The translations under genes were made by a program, and so were the position numbers. 64,000 nt of DNA, from assembly GCF_036388275.1 (NCBI RefSeq), contig NZ_DASVSF010000043.1, forward strand, positions 62,001-126,000, written 5' to 3'. Positions 19,610 through 28,494 of the stretch are shown here, in pieces (the first letter of the stretch is position 1; each line of letters begins with the position of its first letter). The notes under the pieces are model-generated. The model did not search any database and was not told the origin of the DNA. It saw nothing but the letters and a program-made list of their open reading frames with translations. This stretch comes from Longimicrobium sp. Lineage in GTDB: Bacteria > Gemmatimonadota > Gemmatimonadetes > Longimicrobiales > Longimicrobiaceae.

Positions 19610-20182
19610 ATGACTCGAATTCGGCTCCTGCTGCCTTTCTGGATGAACGACGCCAATGTCGACGCGGTGGCCCAGCACCGCGGCTGGCCCTTCGTGGAAG
19701 CCCGCCCGGCGACCGAGGCCGCGCGGGAGGCGATCTGGATGACGGCCGATCAGCAAACCTTCATCAACTACGTCGCCGATTTTGGCCTTCAGCTTCACTA
19801 CGTCGTCGTGCAGGGCCAGGAGGCCGAGGAGGTGGCAGGCGAGCTGGAGCGCGAATTTCCGGTGATCGGCCGCGAGGCGGTGCTGGGGATGGTTGCGGCC
19901 GCGGACACGCGCGACACGCTGATCCACGCCATCTACCACATCGCGGCCGCCGCCAGAGAGGACCGTGAGGATCCCGAGCTGTTCGCGGCCATCGAGCGGC
20001 TCTTCGCCCATCCTGAAGCCGACGTCCGCCGGGCCGCGGTGTTCGCGTGCACGTACGCCGCCTGGCCGTCGTTCCGCGAGCCCCTGCGGCGCCTCGCCGA
20101 GCAGGATGCGGACGCGGACGTCCGCGCCATCGCGCAGGCCACCCTGGACTCGCTGACCAGCCACGCCTGGCAGGGTGGCTGA
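19610..20182 (+). CDS. HEAT-like repeat protein, candidate immunity partner of the upstream DUF4157 protein
   Basis: A 190-residue protein. I chose ATG 19610 (MTRIRLLLPFW) over an earlier in-frame start because the earlier one lies inside the upstream gene. The N-terminal ~100 residues are mixed alpha/beta. Residues ~100-185 form helical pairs of HEAT type: 'AIERLFAHPEADVRRAAVFA' and 'LRRLAEQDADADVRAIAQAT' share the 'HPEADVRxxA' / 'DxDADVRxxA' signature. There is no signal peptide or membrane segment, so the protein should be cytosolic. Small HEAT-like proteins placed directly after polymorphic toxins often act as immunity proteins. The 10-base spacing supports that reading here, but it is untested and depends on the upstream C-terminus being toxic. 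Confidence 0.65.
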   Translation: MTRIRLLLPFWMNDANVDAVAQHRGWPFVEARPATEAAREAIWMTADQQTFINYVADFGLQLHYVVVQGQEAEEVAGELEREFPVIGREAVLGMVAAADTRDTLIHAIYHIAAAAREDREDPELFAAIERLFAHPEADVRRAAVFACTYAAWPSFREPLRRLAEQDADADVRAIAQATLDSLTSHAWQGG

Positions 20183-20251
20183 GCGCCGCCCTGCCCGCTT
20201 CACGACCCGGGCGCCGCCCCACGCGACGCCCTCTCCAAGAACAGGAATCCC

Positions 20252-22342
20252 ATGACGCCCACCGCCACGCTCGACACGCCCGCTTCCGCGCTCGACGACT
20301 TCCTGGCGCCCCCCGCGCCCGAGCCGCCCCCGTCCACGCTCCACCTCGACACGCTGCCCCCCGCCTCGGCCACGGTGGGCTACGGCGAGCTGGGGACGGG
20401 CGGAAGCCTGGGCTACGAGGGCAAGACCGTCACCGTGCAGCGCACCGCCTACTCGCACGCGCTCTCCACCCATCCCCCGGCCCGCGTGCGGTGGGAGCTG
20501 GATGGCGAGTGGAAGACGTTCCGCTGCCAGGTGGCGCTGAACGGCGACGTGCCCACCGGGCGCTCGCACGCCGACTTCCAGGTGTACGCCGACGGCCGGC
20601 GGGTGGCCGAGGAGTACCGCGTTTCCGCCGGGGCCCCGCCGCGGGCGCTGCAGGCCGACATCACCGGCGCGCGCACGCTGGAGCTGGTGGCCACCACCAC
20701 GCGCTGGGCGTCGTCCCACGCCGTCTGGCTGAACCCCGAGCTGGACCGCGCCGCGCCGGCCGCGGACGTGCCCCTGCTCGACTGCCTGCAGCGGGTGCAC
20801 ATCCATCCCCCCGCCGCGCCCATCGTGGCCCGGCGCTGCATCGCCACGGTGGTGTCGCCGGGCTTCGAGGCGCTCCTCGACGACCTGCTGGGCTCGGTGG
20901 TGGCCAACGCCGGGTGCCCCGACGCGCGGCTGGTGGTATTCGCGGTGGATCCCGACGCCGCGTGCCGCCGCATCGCCGCCCGGTACGGCGCCGAGGTGGT
21001 GGAGTGCACCCGCAAGGCGCACGTGAACGCCACCGTGAAGAGCGTGATGTACTCCACCCCCCGGGTGATCGACGCCGAGCAGTTCATTTGCCTGGACGCC
21101 GACATGCTGGTGCTCGACGACCTCGATCCCGTCTTCGCCGCCATCGACGCCTGCGCCCCGGGCGCCATCCTGGCCTGCCGCGAGGCCAACGGCTTTCACT
21201 ACGACGACGTCGAGCACGCCGTGATGTCGGTCTACGGCGGCCGGCCCGGCGACCTGGCGCGCATCATGGGGCGCGACGGCGGCGAGGGGCGCGACCGGCT
21301 GGTGGTGAACGACGGCATCTTCGCCGGCAGCCGGGGGGCGCTGCAGGCACTGGATTCCCTGCTCCGCGAGTGGCGGGGCGCGCCACGCTGGGTAGACGAG
21401 CGAAAGGACATCTGGTGGCGCAACCAGGCGGTCTTCAACCTGGCCATCGCCCACCTGCGCTGCGGCGTGGAGCTGGACGCCGTGTACAACGTGCAGATGA
21501 ACAACCAGGAAGTGGAGATGGCCTGGGAAGACGGCCGCGCCGCCGCCCGCTGGCAGGGGCGGCGCGCGCGCGTGCTTCACTTCAACGGCCTGGGCCGCCA
21601 CAAGTGCCCCGAGTGGCGCGGCCTCTTCGCCAGGGCGGGCGATCCCGTGACGGGCGCGGGCGGGGGCGATGGATACGCGGCGTTCGTCGCGGCCCTGCGC
21701 GGATGGGTGGGGCGCTACGGCCAGCGCGCCCTGGCATGGTCGTTCTACGGCACCGCGGACGGATTGAACGGCAAGGTGCGCGATCCGGGAACGTTTCCGC
21801 TCTTCGGCCTGCTTCACTACCTGGTGAAGTCCAACGGCTGCGCCCGCGTGCTGGAGACGGGCACCGCGCGAGGCGTTTCCGCGGCGTGCCTGGCCTCGGC
21901 CGTGGCGCACCGGCGCGGCGCGGTGGTGGTGACGGTGGACAGGGAGGCGTTCGCGCAGCGCGACGATCTCTGGGCCGCCCTTCCCCCCGCGGCCCGCGGC
22001 TGCATCCAGCCGCGCACGGGAGATTCGCTGGAGGAGCTGGATGCCGCCATCGAGCGGGGGGAGCGGTACGACGCAGCGCTGCTGGATTCACTCCACGAGG
22101 AGGAATACGTCTACGCCGAGTTCCAGCGGGCAGTGCAGCTCGTCTGCCCCGGCGGGCTGATCCTGTTCCACGATGCCTTCCTGCCGGGAGCGACGGTGGA
22201 TCGTGCGCTGCTGCGCATCGAGGCCGACGGATACAACGTCACCCGGCTGTGGGGCGCCGAGTGCGGCTTCGCCGAAGACGACGGGCAGGGCTTCGCCCTC
22301 GTCGTGAACCGGCGCCGCGCGGGCGCCGGCGCGCCGCAGTGA
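20252..22342 (+). CDS. NPCBM - glycosyltransferase - SAM methyltransferase fusion
   Basis: A 696-residue protein with three visible modules. Residues ~40-165 match an NPCBM/NEW2-type carbohydrate-binding beta-sandwich ('HPPARVRWELDGEWKTFRC' followed by 'FQVYADGRRV' and 'DITGARTLEL'). Residues ~190-450 look like a nucleotide-sugar glycosyltransferase with a DxD motif at Asp282/Asp284 (CLDADMLVL) and a later 'VFNLAIAHL' segment. Residues ~480-690 are a class I methyltransferase with motif I 'LETGTARG' (~534-541) and an acidic 'LDSLHEEEY' helix. The order bind-glycosylate-methylate suggests a glycan decoration enzyme. It follows the eCIS genes by 69 bases and overlaps the next glycosyltransferase gene, so modification of the particle, its fibre or the cell surface is possible. 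The acceptor is unknown. Confidence 0.8.
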   Translation: MTPTATLDTPASALDDFLAPPAPEPPPSTLHLDTLPPASATVGYGELGTGGSLGYEGKTVTVQRTAYSHALSTHPPARVRWELDGEWKTFRCQVALNGDVPTGRSHADFQVYADGRRVAEEYRVSAGAPPRALQADITGARTLELVATTTRWASSHAVWLNPELDRAAPAADVPLLDCLQRVHIHPPAAPIVARRCIATVVSPGFEALLDDLLGSVVANAGCPDARLVVFAVDPDAACRRIAARYGAEVVECTRKAHVNATVKSVMYSTPRVIDAEQFICLDADMLVLDDLDPVFAAIDACAPGAILACREANGFHYDDVEHAVMSVYGGRPGDLARIMGRDGGEGRDRLVVNDGIFAGSRGALQALDSLLREWRGAPRWVDERKDIWWRNQAVFNLAIAHLRCGVELDAVYNVQMNNQEVEMAWEDGRAAARWQGRRARVLHFNGLGRHKCPEWRGLFARAGDPVTGAGGGDGYAAFVAALRGWVGRYGQRALAWSFYGTADGLNGKVRDPGTFPLFGLLHYLVKSNGCARVLETGTARGVSAACLASAVAHRRGAVVVTVDREAFAQRDDLWAALPPAARGCIQPRTGDSLEELDAAIERGERYDAALLDSLHEEEYVYAEFQRAVQLVCPGGLILFHDAFLPGATVDRALLRIEADGYNVTRLWGAECGFAEDDGQGFALVVNRRRAGAGAPQ

Positions 22343-24762
22343 CCGCGCGCGCGGCGGTCGGCATCGCCGTCCACGCCGAGCCGGCGCGGTTTCGCGCCAC
22401 GCTCGACGCCGTGCGCGCCACCGTTCCCGCATCCACCGGGATCGTCGCCGTCCCCGACCACCCCGACGGCGAGACGGAGATGGCGGTGCGCGGGGCCGGC
22501 GTGCGCGTCCTTCCCGCGCCCGAATCGCCCGGCGGGGCGGCGTGCTTCAACCGCCTGCTCGGCGGCACCGACGCGGACGTCTGCGTGCTGCTGGAGAGCG
22601 GCTGCATCCCGGCGGACGGATGGCTGGAGCGGCTGCTGGACGGCCTTGCCGCCGACCCGCGCAACGGGCTGGCGGGCCCGTCCACCAACCGCTCGTGGAA
22701 CGCGCAGGGCGCCGAGCCCGCGTGCGGCCCGTCGTCCCAGGCCATCGCCTCGGCGGGGCGGCGGCTGGCGCAGCGGCACGGGGGCGACACGCGCACCCTG
22801 GAGCCGCTCTACTCGCTCGCCGACTTCTGCTACGCCGTGCGCCGCGAGGTGTGGGACGCGCTCGGCGCGGCGGACGAGGGGTTCGGCGCGGGGCCGTGCT
22901 GGGAGATGGAATACAACGCGCGCGCCGCCCGGGCGGGGTGGCGCGGGGTGTGGGTGCCCGCGGCGTTCATCTGGCGCGCCCCGTTCACCGCCCGCCGCGC
23001 CCGCGACGACCGGCGGCTGTTCGATGCCAGCCGGCGCCGCTACCAGGACCGCCTCTGCGGCCTGCGGCTGCGGGGAGATGCCGCGCGGTACGAGACGCAC
23101 TGCCGTGGCGACGCCTGCGAGCACTTCGCCCCGGCGGCGCTCGTGCAGATCCGCATCGATCCGTCTCCGGTGCCGGTGGTGGCGGATGAACGGCCGGCCA
23201 CGGCGCCCCCATCGCCCGCCTCGGCCATCGTCCGCTCCCCTGCCCCGCCCACTTCGTCATCGGGAGGTGTGGGCGCGCCGATGGTCAGCTGCATCATGCC
23301 GACCGCGGGAAGGCCGGAGTTTGCGCTGCAGGCCATCGGCTACTTCCTGGCGCAGGACTATCCCCGCCGCGAACTGGTCATCCTGGACGACGCGGGGAGC
23401 GGCCTGGCGGAGCGCCTCCCGGACGATCCGCGCATTCGCTACGAGGCGCTGCCCGCCGGGCGCAGCATCGGCGCCAAGCGCAACTGGGGCGTGCAGATGG
23501 CGCGCGGCGAGATCATCGCCCAGTGGGACGACGACGACTGGTACGCGCCCGGGCGGTTGAGCGCGCAGGCGGCGCCCATCCTGGCGGGCGATGCGGACGT
23601 GACGGCCCTGCGGGCGGAAGTGTTCTTCGACCTGGAGCGGTGGGAGTTCTGGAGCTGCACCGACCTGCTTCACCGGCGCCTGTTCGTTCACGACGTGCAC
23701 GGCGGGACGCTGGCGTATCGGCGCAGTGTGTGGGGCACGAAAGCCACCTATCCCGCCGCCTCGCTGGCCGAGGACGCGGCGTTCCTTTCCCGCGCCGTGC
23801 GTGGCGGCGCGCGGCTGAAGCGCATCGACACGCCCGGGCTGTTCGTGTACCTGCGCCACGGCGCCAACGCGTGGAAGTTCGCCTGCGGAAAGCACGTGGA
23901 CGCCTCCGGGTGGCGCAGGATCGGCGAGCCGCCGCACCTGGGCGAGGCGCGCGCCTTCTATCTCGCCCGCTCGCCCGCCGCGCCCGGCCGCGGGCCATCC
24001 CCGGTCGTCCGCGTCGATCGACGCGATCCACCCGGGCGCGACAGCCGCGAAGAATGCGACGGGGTGCCGCTCGTCTCCTGCATGATGGTGACGGCGGACC
24101 GAAGGCGCTTCGTGCCGCACGCCATCGACCACTTCCTGCGGCAGACCTGGCCCGCGCGAGAGCTGGTGATCGTGGACGATGGCGCGGATTCGGTGGAAGA
24201 CCTGGTTCCCGCCGACCCGCGCATCCGCTACCTGCGCACGGCGCGCTCGCCCACGCTGGGGGCCAAGCGCAACCTGGCGTGCTCCCTGGCGCGCGGAAGC
24301 CTGCTGGCGCACTGGGACGACGACGACTGGATGGCGGACACGCGAATCGAGGCGCAGGTGTCGGCGCTTCAGAGGGTGGACGCCGAAGTGTGCGGGCTGT
24401 CGACGGTGCGCTACTTCGAGCCGGTAGAGGGGCGTGCGTGGGAGTTTCGCTGGGCTGATCGCTCGCGCCGGTGGGTGGGCGGCAACACGCTCCTGTACCG
24501 CCGCGCCGCGTGGGAGCGGCGCCCCTTTCCCGAAGTGAACGAGGGCGAAGACACGCGGTGGGTGTGGGCGCTTCCCTCGGTCGTGTCGGTCGCGGACCCG
24601 TCCATCTTCGCCGCCCTGGTGCACGCCGGCAACACCAGCCGCAAGCAGACCCGCGGCGCAAACTGGCACCCCATCCCGCTGGACGTCATCAGGACGGCGA
24701 TGGGCGCCGACTGGTCGCGCTACGCCGCATCGCACGAAAGCCGGCGACTCGTCCCGGCCTGA
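22339..24762 (+). CDS. Triple-domain family 2 glycosyltransferase
   Basis: An 807-residue protein, GTG start overlapping the previous stop (GTGA). It contains three GT2-like (GT-A fold) units. The N-terminal unit (~1-250) is diverged and lacks an obvious DxD. The second (~310-540) has 'MVSCIMPTAGRPEF' and the acidic motif WDDDDW (Asp397-400). The third (~570-790) has 'LVSCMMVTADRRRF' and WDDDDW (Asp660-663). Units two and three are alike in order and wording ('GAKRNW' and 'GAKRNL'), which indicates an internal duplication. A Pro/Ser-rich linker of ~50 residues precedes unit two. There is no signal peptide or TM segment. Together with the NPCBM fusion upstream it forms a small glycosylation unit at the end of the eCIS operon. 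Donor and acceptor cannot be read from sequence. Confidence 0.85.
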   Translation: MTARAAVGIAVHAEPARFRATLDAVRATVPASTGIVAVPDHPDGETEMAVRGAGVRVLPAPESPGGAACFNRLLGGTDADVCVLLESGCIPADGWLERLLDGLAADPRNGLAGPSTNRSWNAQGAEPACGPSSQAIASAGRRLAQRHGGDTRTLEPLYSLADFCYAVRREVWDALGAADEGFGAGPCWEMEYNARAARAGWRGVWVPAAFIWRAPFTARRARDDRRLFDASRRRYQDRLCGLRLRGDAARYETHCRGDACEHFAPAALVQIRIDPSPVPVVADERPATAPPSPASAIVRSPAPPTSSSGGVGAPMVSCIMPTAGRPEFALQAIGYFLAQDYPRRELVILDDAGSGLAERLPDDPRIRYEALPAGRSIGAKRNWGVQMARGEIIAQWDDDDWYAPGRLSAQAAPILAGDADVTALRAEVFFDLERWEFWSCTDLLHRRLFVHDVHGGTLAYRRSVWGTKATYPAASLAEDAAFLSRAVRGGARLKRIDTPGLFVYLRHGANAWKFACGKHVDASGWRRIGEPPHLGEARAFYLARSPAAPGRGPSPVVRVDRRDPPGRDSREECDGVPLVSCMMVTADRRRFVPHAIDHFLRQTWPARELVIVDDGADSVEDLVPADPRIRYLRTARSPTLGAKRNLACSLARGSLLAHWDDDDWMADTRIEAQVSALQRVDAEVCGLSTVRYFEPVEGRAWEFRWADRSRRWVGGNTLLYRRAAWERRPFPEVNEGEDTRWVWALPSVVSVADPSIFAALVHAGNTSRKQTRGANWHPIPLDVIRTAMGADWSRYAASHESRRLVPA

Positions 24763-24796
24763 CGAAAGGCATCACGCGGAGGCGCGGAGAAACGGA

Positions 24797-24827
24797 AGAG
24801 CCGCGGAGGAAATCCCTCCGCGGCTCT
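24797..24827. terminator. Bidirectional hairpin terminator
   Basis: A perfect 13-bp stem (AGAGCCGCGGAGG) around a 5-base loop, lying between the convergent ends of the GT2 gene and the ABC-F gene. There is no long U-run on either side. Confidence 0.65.
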
Positions 24828-24872
24828 CCGTCGTCCTCCGCGCCTGTGCGTGAAACCCATCGCCTGCGGAGA

Positions 24873-26546
24873 TCAGGCCTCCACGAGCTCGCGCTTCTTG
24901 CCCTTCTTGTCCTCGCGCCTGGCCTTGAGGACGACGGTGTCGGCGTCCAGGTGGTCGTCGCCGCAGGCGTGGACGTATTCCTGGTAGGTGCCCAGGTAGT
25001 CGCGGATGCCGCTGGGGCTGATCTCCACCACGCGCGTGGCCAGCTGGCTGACGAACCAGCGGTCGTGCGACACCAGGATCAGCGTGCCCTCGTACCCCTG
25101 CAGCGCCGCCACCAGCGCCTCGATGGACTCCAGGTCCAGGTGGTTCGTCGGCTCGTCGAGCACCAGCACGTTGGGCTGCTCCAGCGCCAGGCGGCTGAAC
25201 ACCAGCCGCGCCGCCTCGCCGCCGGACAGCGCGGAGAGGCGCTTCTCGCCGTCGTCGCCCGAGAACAGCATCATCCCCAGGTGGCCGCGCACGAAACCGC
25301 GGTCCTTGCCGGGGCAGTAGTTCCACAGCCACTGCTCGGCCGTCTGCTCGTCGCCGTCCAGCTGCTCGTGGTGGTCCTGCGCAAAGTAGCCGCGGTGCGC
25401 CTCGTAGCCCCACTCCACGGCGCCCTCGTCGGGGGGCAGGTCGCCCATGACGATCTTGAGCAGCGTGGACTTGCCGATGCCGTTGGGCCCCATGATCACC
25501 AGGCGGTCGCCCTTGTTCACCAGCAGGTTCACGCCGGGGAGCACCTCCTTGTCGCCGAACGCCTTCTTGATCCCCGAAATCTTCAGCACCTGCTTGCCGC
25601 TTTCGCGGCGCGGCACGAAGCGGAACTTGGGGTAGCGCCGCGAGCTGCCGGGAAGCTCCTCGAGCTCGTCGACCTTGCGCTCGATCATCTTGAGCTTGCT
25701 CTGGGCCTGGCGCGCCTTGCTGGCCTTGGCCTTGAACTTGTCGACGAACTTCTGGTGGTGCGCGATCTCCTTCTGCCGCCCTTCGATCTCCTTTTCCTTC
25801 CGCTCGCGGTCTTCCACCTTCTGCACCAGGAAGTCGCTGTAGTTGCCCCGGTACATCGTCACCGTCTGGTAGTCGACGTCCAGGATGTAGGTGGAGATGT
25901 TGTCCAAAAAGCGGTGGTCGTGGCTGATCACCGCCACGGGCCCCTCGAAGTCCTGGAGAAACTTCTCCAGCCAGCGGATGGAAAGGATGTCCAGGTGGTT
26001 CGTAGGCTCGTCCAACAGCAGCACGTCGGGCGAGCCGGCCAGCACCTGGGCCAGCAGCACGCGCAGCTTGAAGCCGCCGGAGAGCGTGGACAGGGGCTGC
26101 CGGTGCACCTCGGCCGGCAGGCCCAGCCCCTCCAGGATGGTGGCCGCGCGCGCCTCGGCGGTGTAGCCGTCCAGCCGCTGCACCGTTTCTTCCAGCTCGC
26201 TGAAGCGGTCGGCGTCGAAGTGGATGTGCGCCTGGGCCAGCAGCGCTTCCTTGGCCACCATGGCGTCCCACAGCTCCGGGTGCCCCATCAGCGCCACCGC
26301 CAGCACCTCCTGGTCCTCGTACAGGAACTGGTCCTGGCGAAGCACCCCCAGCCGGGCCTGCTTGGGGATGGAGACGCTGCCCTTGCTGGGCTCGCCGTCG
26401 CCGCTGAGAATGTTGAGCAGCGTGGTCTTGCCGCACCCGTTGGCGCCCACGATGCCGTAGCGCTCGCCCGGGTTCAGCTGAAAGGCTGCACCGGCGAACA
26501 GCACACGGTCGCCGAAGGACTTTTCGAGATTGGTTACGGAGATCAT
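24873..26546 (-). CDS. ABC-F family ATPase (YbiT-like)
   Basis: A 557-residue protein with two ABC ATPase domains and no membrane segment, the hallmark of ABC-F proteins that act on ribosomes. Domain 1 has Walker A GANGCGKTT (~34-42) and signature LSGGFKLR. Domain 2 has Walker A GPNGIGKST (~353-361) and signature LSGGEAARL. The two are joined by a charged linker of about 80 residues (KEKEIEGRQKEIAHHQKF) that would reach toward the peptidyl-tRNA site. The N-terminus and the segment 'LRQDQFLYEDQEVLAVALMG' are closest in wording to YbiT among ABC-F proteins I know. Family members adjust translation or give antibiotic resistance; which applies here cannot be told. It stands alone, bounded by hairpins. 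Confidence 0.9.
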   Translation of the reverse strand: MISVTNLEKSFGDRVLFAGAAFQLNPGERYGIVGANGCGKTTLLNILSGDGEPSKGSVSIPKQARLGVLRQDQFLYEDQEVLAVALMGHPELWDAMVAKEALLAQAHIHFDADRFSELEETVQRLDGYTAEARAATILEGLGLPAEVHRQPLSTLSGGFKLRVLLAQVLAGSPDVLLLDEPTNHLDILSIRWLEKFLQDFEGPVAVISHDHRFLDNISTYILDVDYQTVTMYRGNYSDFLVQKVEDRERKEKEIEGRQKEIAHHQKFVDKFKAKASKARQAQSKLKMIERKVDELEELPGSSRRYPKFRFVPRRESGKQVLKISGIKKAFGDKEVLPGVNLLVNKGDRLVIMGPNGIGKSTLLKIVMGDLPPDEGAVEWGYEAHRGYFAQDHHEQLDGDEQTAEQWLWNYCPGKDRGFVRGHLGMMLFSGDDGEKRLSALSGGEAARLVFSRLALEQPNVLVLDEPTNHLDLESIEALVAALQGYEGTLILVSHDRWFVSQLATRVVEISPSGIRDYLGTYQEYVHACGDDHLDADTVVLKARREDKKGKKRELVEA

Positions 26547-26594
26547 CCCCCAATATAACCAGGAACGGCCCCGTTCTGAACCCTTCGGAGAAGA

Positions 26595-26641
26595 CGAAAG
26601 GACGCGCCGCGGGCAGCGAATGCCCGCGGCGCGTCCTTTCG
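26595..26641 (-). terminator. Long hairpin terminator after the LVIVD gene
   Basis: A perfect 21-bp stem with a GCGAA loop, just downstream of the LVIVD gene on the - strand and upstream of the ABC-F start. The stem end CTTTCG gives a short pyrimidine run. Confidence 0.6.
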
Positions 26642-26678
26642 TTCCAGCCGGCCGCCCGTCAGTCGGCGGCCGGGCGGG

Positions 26679-28439
26679 TCAGCTCCCGGCGCGCGCCAGG
26701 GCGCGGACCGAAGCGGCGAGGGCACGCACGCGCCGCGCGTCGGCGCCGCGGGCCTGGCCGTCGACGTAGCCGGCCAGGCGGTTGAGCACCGAGCGCCGCT
26801 CGGCGCCGGCGCCCATCGCCTCGGCGCGGTTCAGGTCTTCGGCGATGCGGGCGACGGCGGCGGTGGAAACCCCGCGGCTGCGCACCAGCTGGTCGAGGTA
26901 GGCGCGCGACACCACGAAGGCGGCGGGCCACTCGATGCGGGTCTGCATCTGCGGGTTCCACTGCTCCATGCGCACCAGCTTGGCCGCCTCGAGCTCGTTG
27001 TGCGACAGGTGCATGCTGGTGCCCAGGCGCAGCACGTCGATGCCGCGGTTGATCTCGGTGCCGTAGATCAGCCCATTGTACCAGTAGGCCGACCAGTAGC
27101 CGCCCAGCACCAGCGACTCGGCCATGGGGCCGCGGTCGAAGAAGGCGATCTCCACCGGCTTGGCGGGATCGCTGAAGTCGAACACCGAGATGCCCCCCTG
27201 GTACCACGCCTGCACCATGATGTCGCGCCCCGGCACCGGCACCAGCGAGCCGTTGTGGGCCACGCAGTTCTCCTGCGCCGTCTGGGGCGCGGGCAGCTTG
27301 TAGTGGCCGGCCGGGCGAAGCTCGCGGTTGGCCAGGGTGAAGATGGCGTTGGAACCCCACAGCGGCGGGTCCGTCGCGCGGCAGCGGGGGCTGGCGCCGC
27401 CGCCCCACTCGTCGGTGAAGATCACCGTGCTGGCGTCGTTGTTGAACGTCGCCGAGTGCCAGTACGCGAAGTTGGGGTCCGTCACCTCTTCCACGCGCCG
27501 GGGGTTGGCCGGGTCGCGGATGTCGAGCAGGATGCCGTTGCCGGAGCACGCGCCCGCCGCCAGCCCCACCTGCGGGTAGACGGTGATGTCGTGGCACTGG
27601 TTGGTCTGCGAGGTGGTCTGCGTTCCCGCCCCGTGCGCGCCGCCCTGCCACAGCCCGGCGATGTTGCCCGTCTGCGGGTCGGCGAAGATGCGCGGCGCGT
27701 TGACCACCCGGGCCTGCTGCGGGTTGGCGAGCGGCACGCGGATCACCTCGATGCGGAAGTACGCGCTGGCGGTGTCCTGCGGTGAGCGCACGCACCCGGC
27801 CAGCTCGCTGGGCGAGCGCGCCACGCTGGTGCCCTGCACGTACACGTAGAGGGTGCCCGCGTCGCGCGGGTCCGGCACCAGCGTGTGCGTGTGCGAGCCG
27901 CGGCACGTCTGCACCGACGCCACCTGGCGCGGCGCGTCGATGTTGGTGATGTCGAAGATGCGCACGCCGCGGAAGCGCTCCGTGCTCACCGTGTCCCGTA
28001 CGCCCTGCCCGCCGCAGTCCACCCGGCCGCGCGTTTCCTCGACCGAATAGAAGAGCAGGTTGCCGTACACCGACACGTCGCCCTGGCCGCCGGGGCACGC
28101 CAGCGTGGCGCGCACGCGGGGGGCGTCGGGGTTGGAGATGTCGTACACCTGCAGGCCGTGGTAGCCGCCGGCGAAGAGGAGGTTGCCCCGGAACGCCATG
28201 TCCGAGACGGCGAACGAGAAGTTGCCCGAGTCGGCCGGGTCGAAGAAGCCCGCCGGGCGCTGCGTGTTCGACACCAGCTCCATGTTGCGCCCGGCCTGGC
28301 CGGCGTCGTTCCACCCCGCGGTCAGCCCCACGCGCGGGTCGTTGGCGGCGGAAGACCCGCCGCCCTGCGCCTCCGCCTGCGCGGCGGAAAGCAGGCCGGC
28401 CGCGACCAGGGCGAGCCGGGCCATCGATTGGAGTTTCAT
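26679..28439 (-). CDS. Secreted LVIVD-repeat protein
   Basis: A 586-residue protein with a clear signal peptide (about residues 1-25, ending AEAQ). The body (~35-480) holds LVIVD-type beta-propeller repeats in which a strand is followed by a 'V-Y-D-I-S-N-P-x-x-P' turn, for example 'LQVYDISNPDAPRV', 'VRIFDITNIDAPRQ' and 'ISVFDFSDPAKPVE'. The last ~110 residues are helical and resemble a FIMAH-like tail, though that is only an impression. LVIVD proteins are exported and poorly characterised. In this genome the gene lies 55 bases after a DUF305 lipoprotein gene on the same strand, a pairing I have seen in related bacteria, so the two are probably one operon with a shared cell-surface role. Confidence 0.85.
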   Translation of the reverse strand: MKLQSMARLALVAAGLLSAAQAEAQGGGSSAANDPRVGLTAGWNDAGQAGRNMELVSNTQRPAGFFDPADSGNFSFAVSDMAFRGNLLFAGGYHGLQVYDISNPDAPRVRATLACPGGQGDVSVYGNLLFYSVEETRGRVDCGGQGVRDTVSTERFRGVRIFDITNIDAPRQVASVQTCRGSHTHTLVPDPRDAGTLYVYVQGTSVARSPSELAGCVRSPQDTASAYFRIEVIRVPLANPQQARVVNAPRIFADPQTGNIAGLWQGGAHGAGTQTTSQTNQCHDITVYPQVGLAAGACSGNGILLDIRDPANPRRVEEVTDPNFAYWHSATFNNDASTVIFTDEWGGGASPRCRATDPPLWGSNAIFTLANRELRPAGHYKLPAPQTAQENCVAHNGSLVPVPGRDIMVQAWYQGGISVFDFSDPAKPVEIAFFDRGPMAESLVLGGYWSAYWYNGLIYGTEINRGIDVLRLGTSMHLSHNELEAAKLVRMEQWNPQMQTRIEWPAAFVVSRAYLDQLVRSRGVSTAAVARIAEDLNRAEAMGAGAERRSVLNRLAGYVDGQARGADARRVRALAASVRALARAGS

Positions 28440-28494
28440 CCTCGGTGATCTGGGGTGTGGGTTACGTGCGTGACGCGTCTCCGTGCGGAGCGCG

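Noticed and set aside
15451..19656. A 1401-residue open frame on the - strand
   Set aside because: Antisense to the second DUF4157 gene, low-complexity, no plausible start signal.
20047..22338. Upstream extension of the triple GT2 frame to 20047
   Set aside because: It would read through the HEAT-like and fusion genes out of frame; the GTG at 22339 overlaps the previous stop and starts the first recognisable domain.
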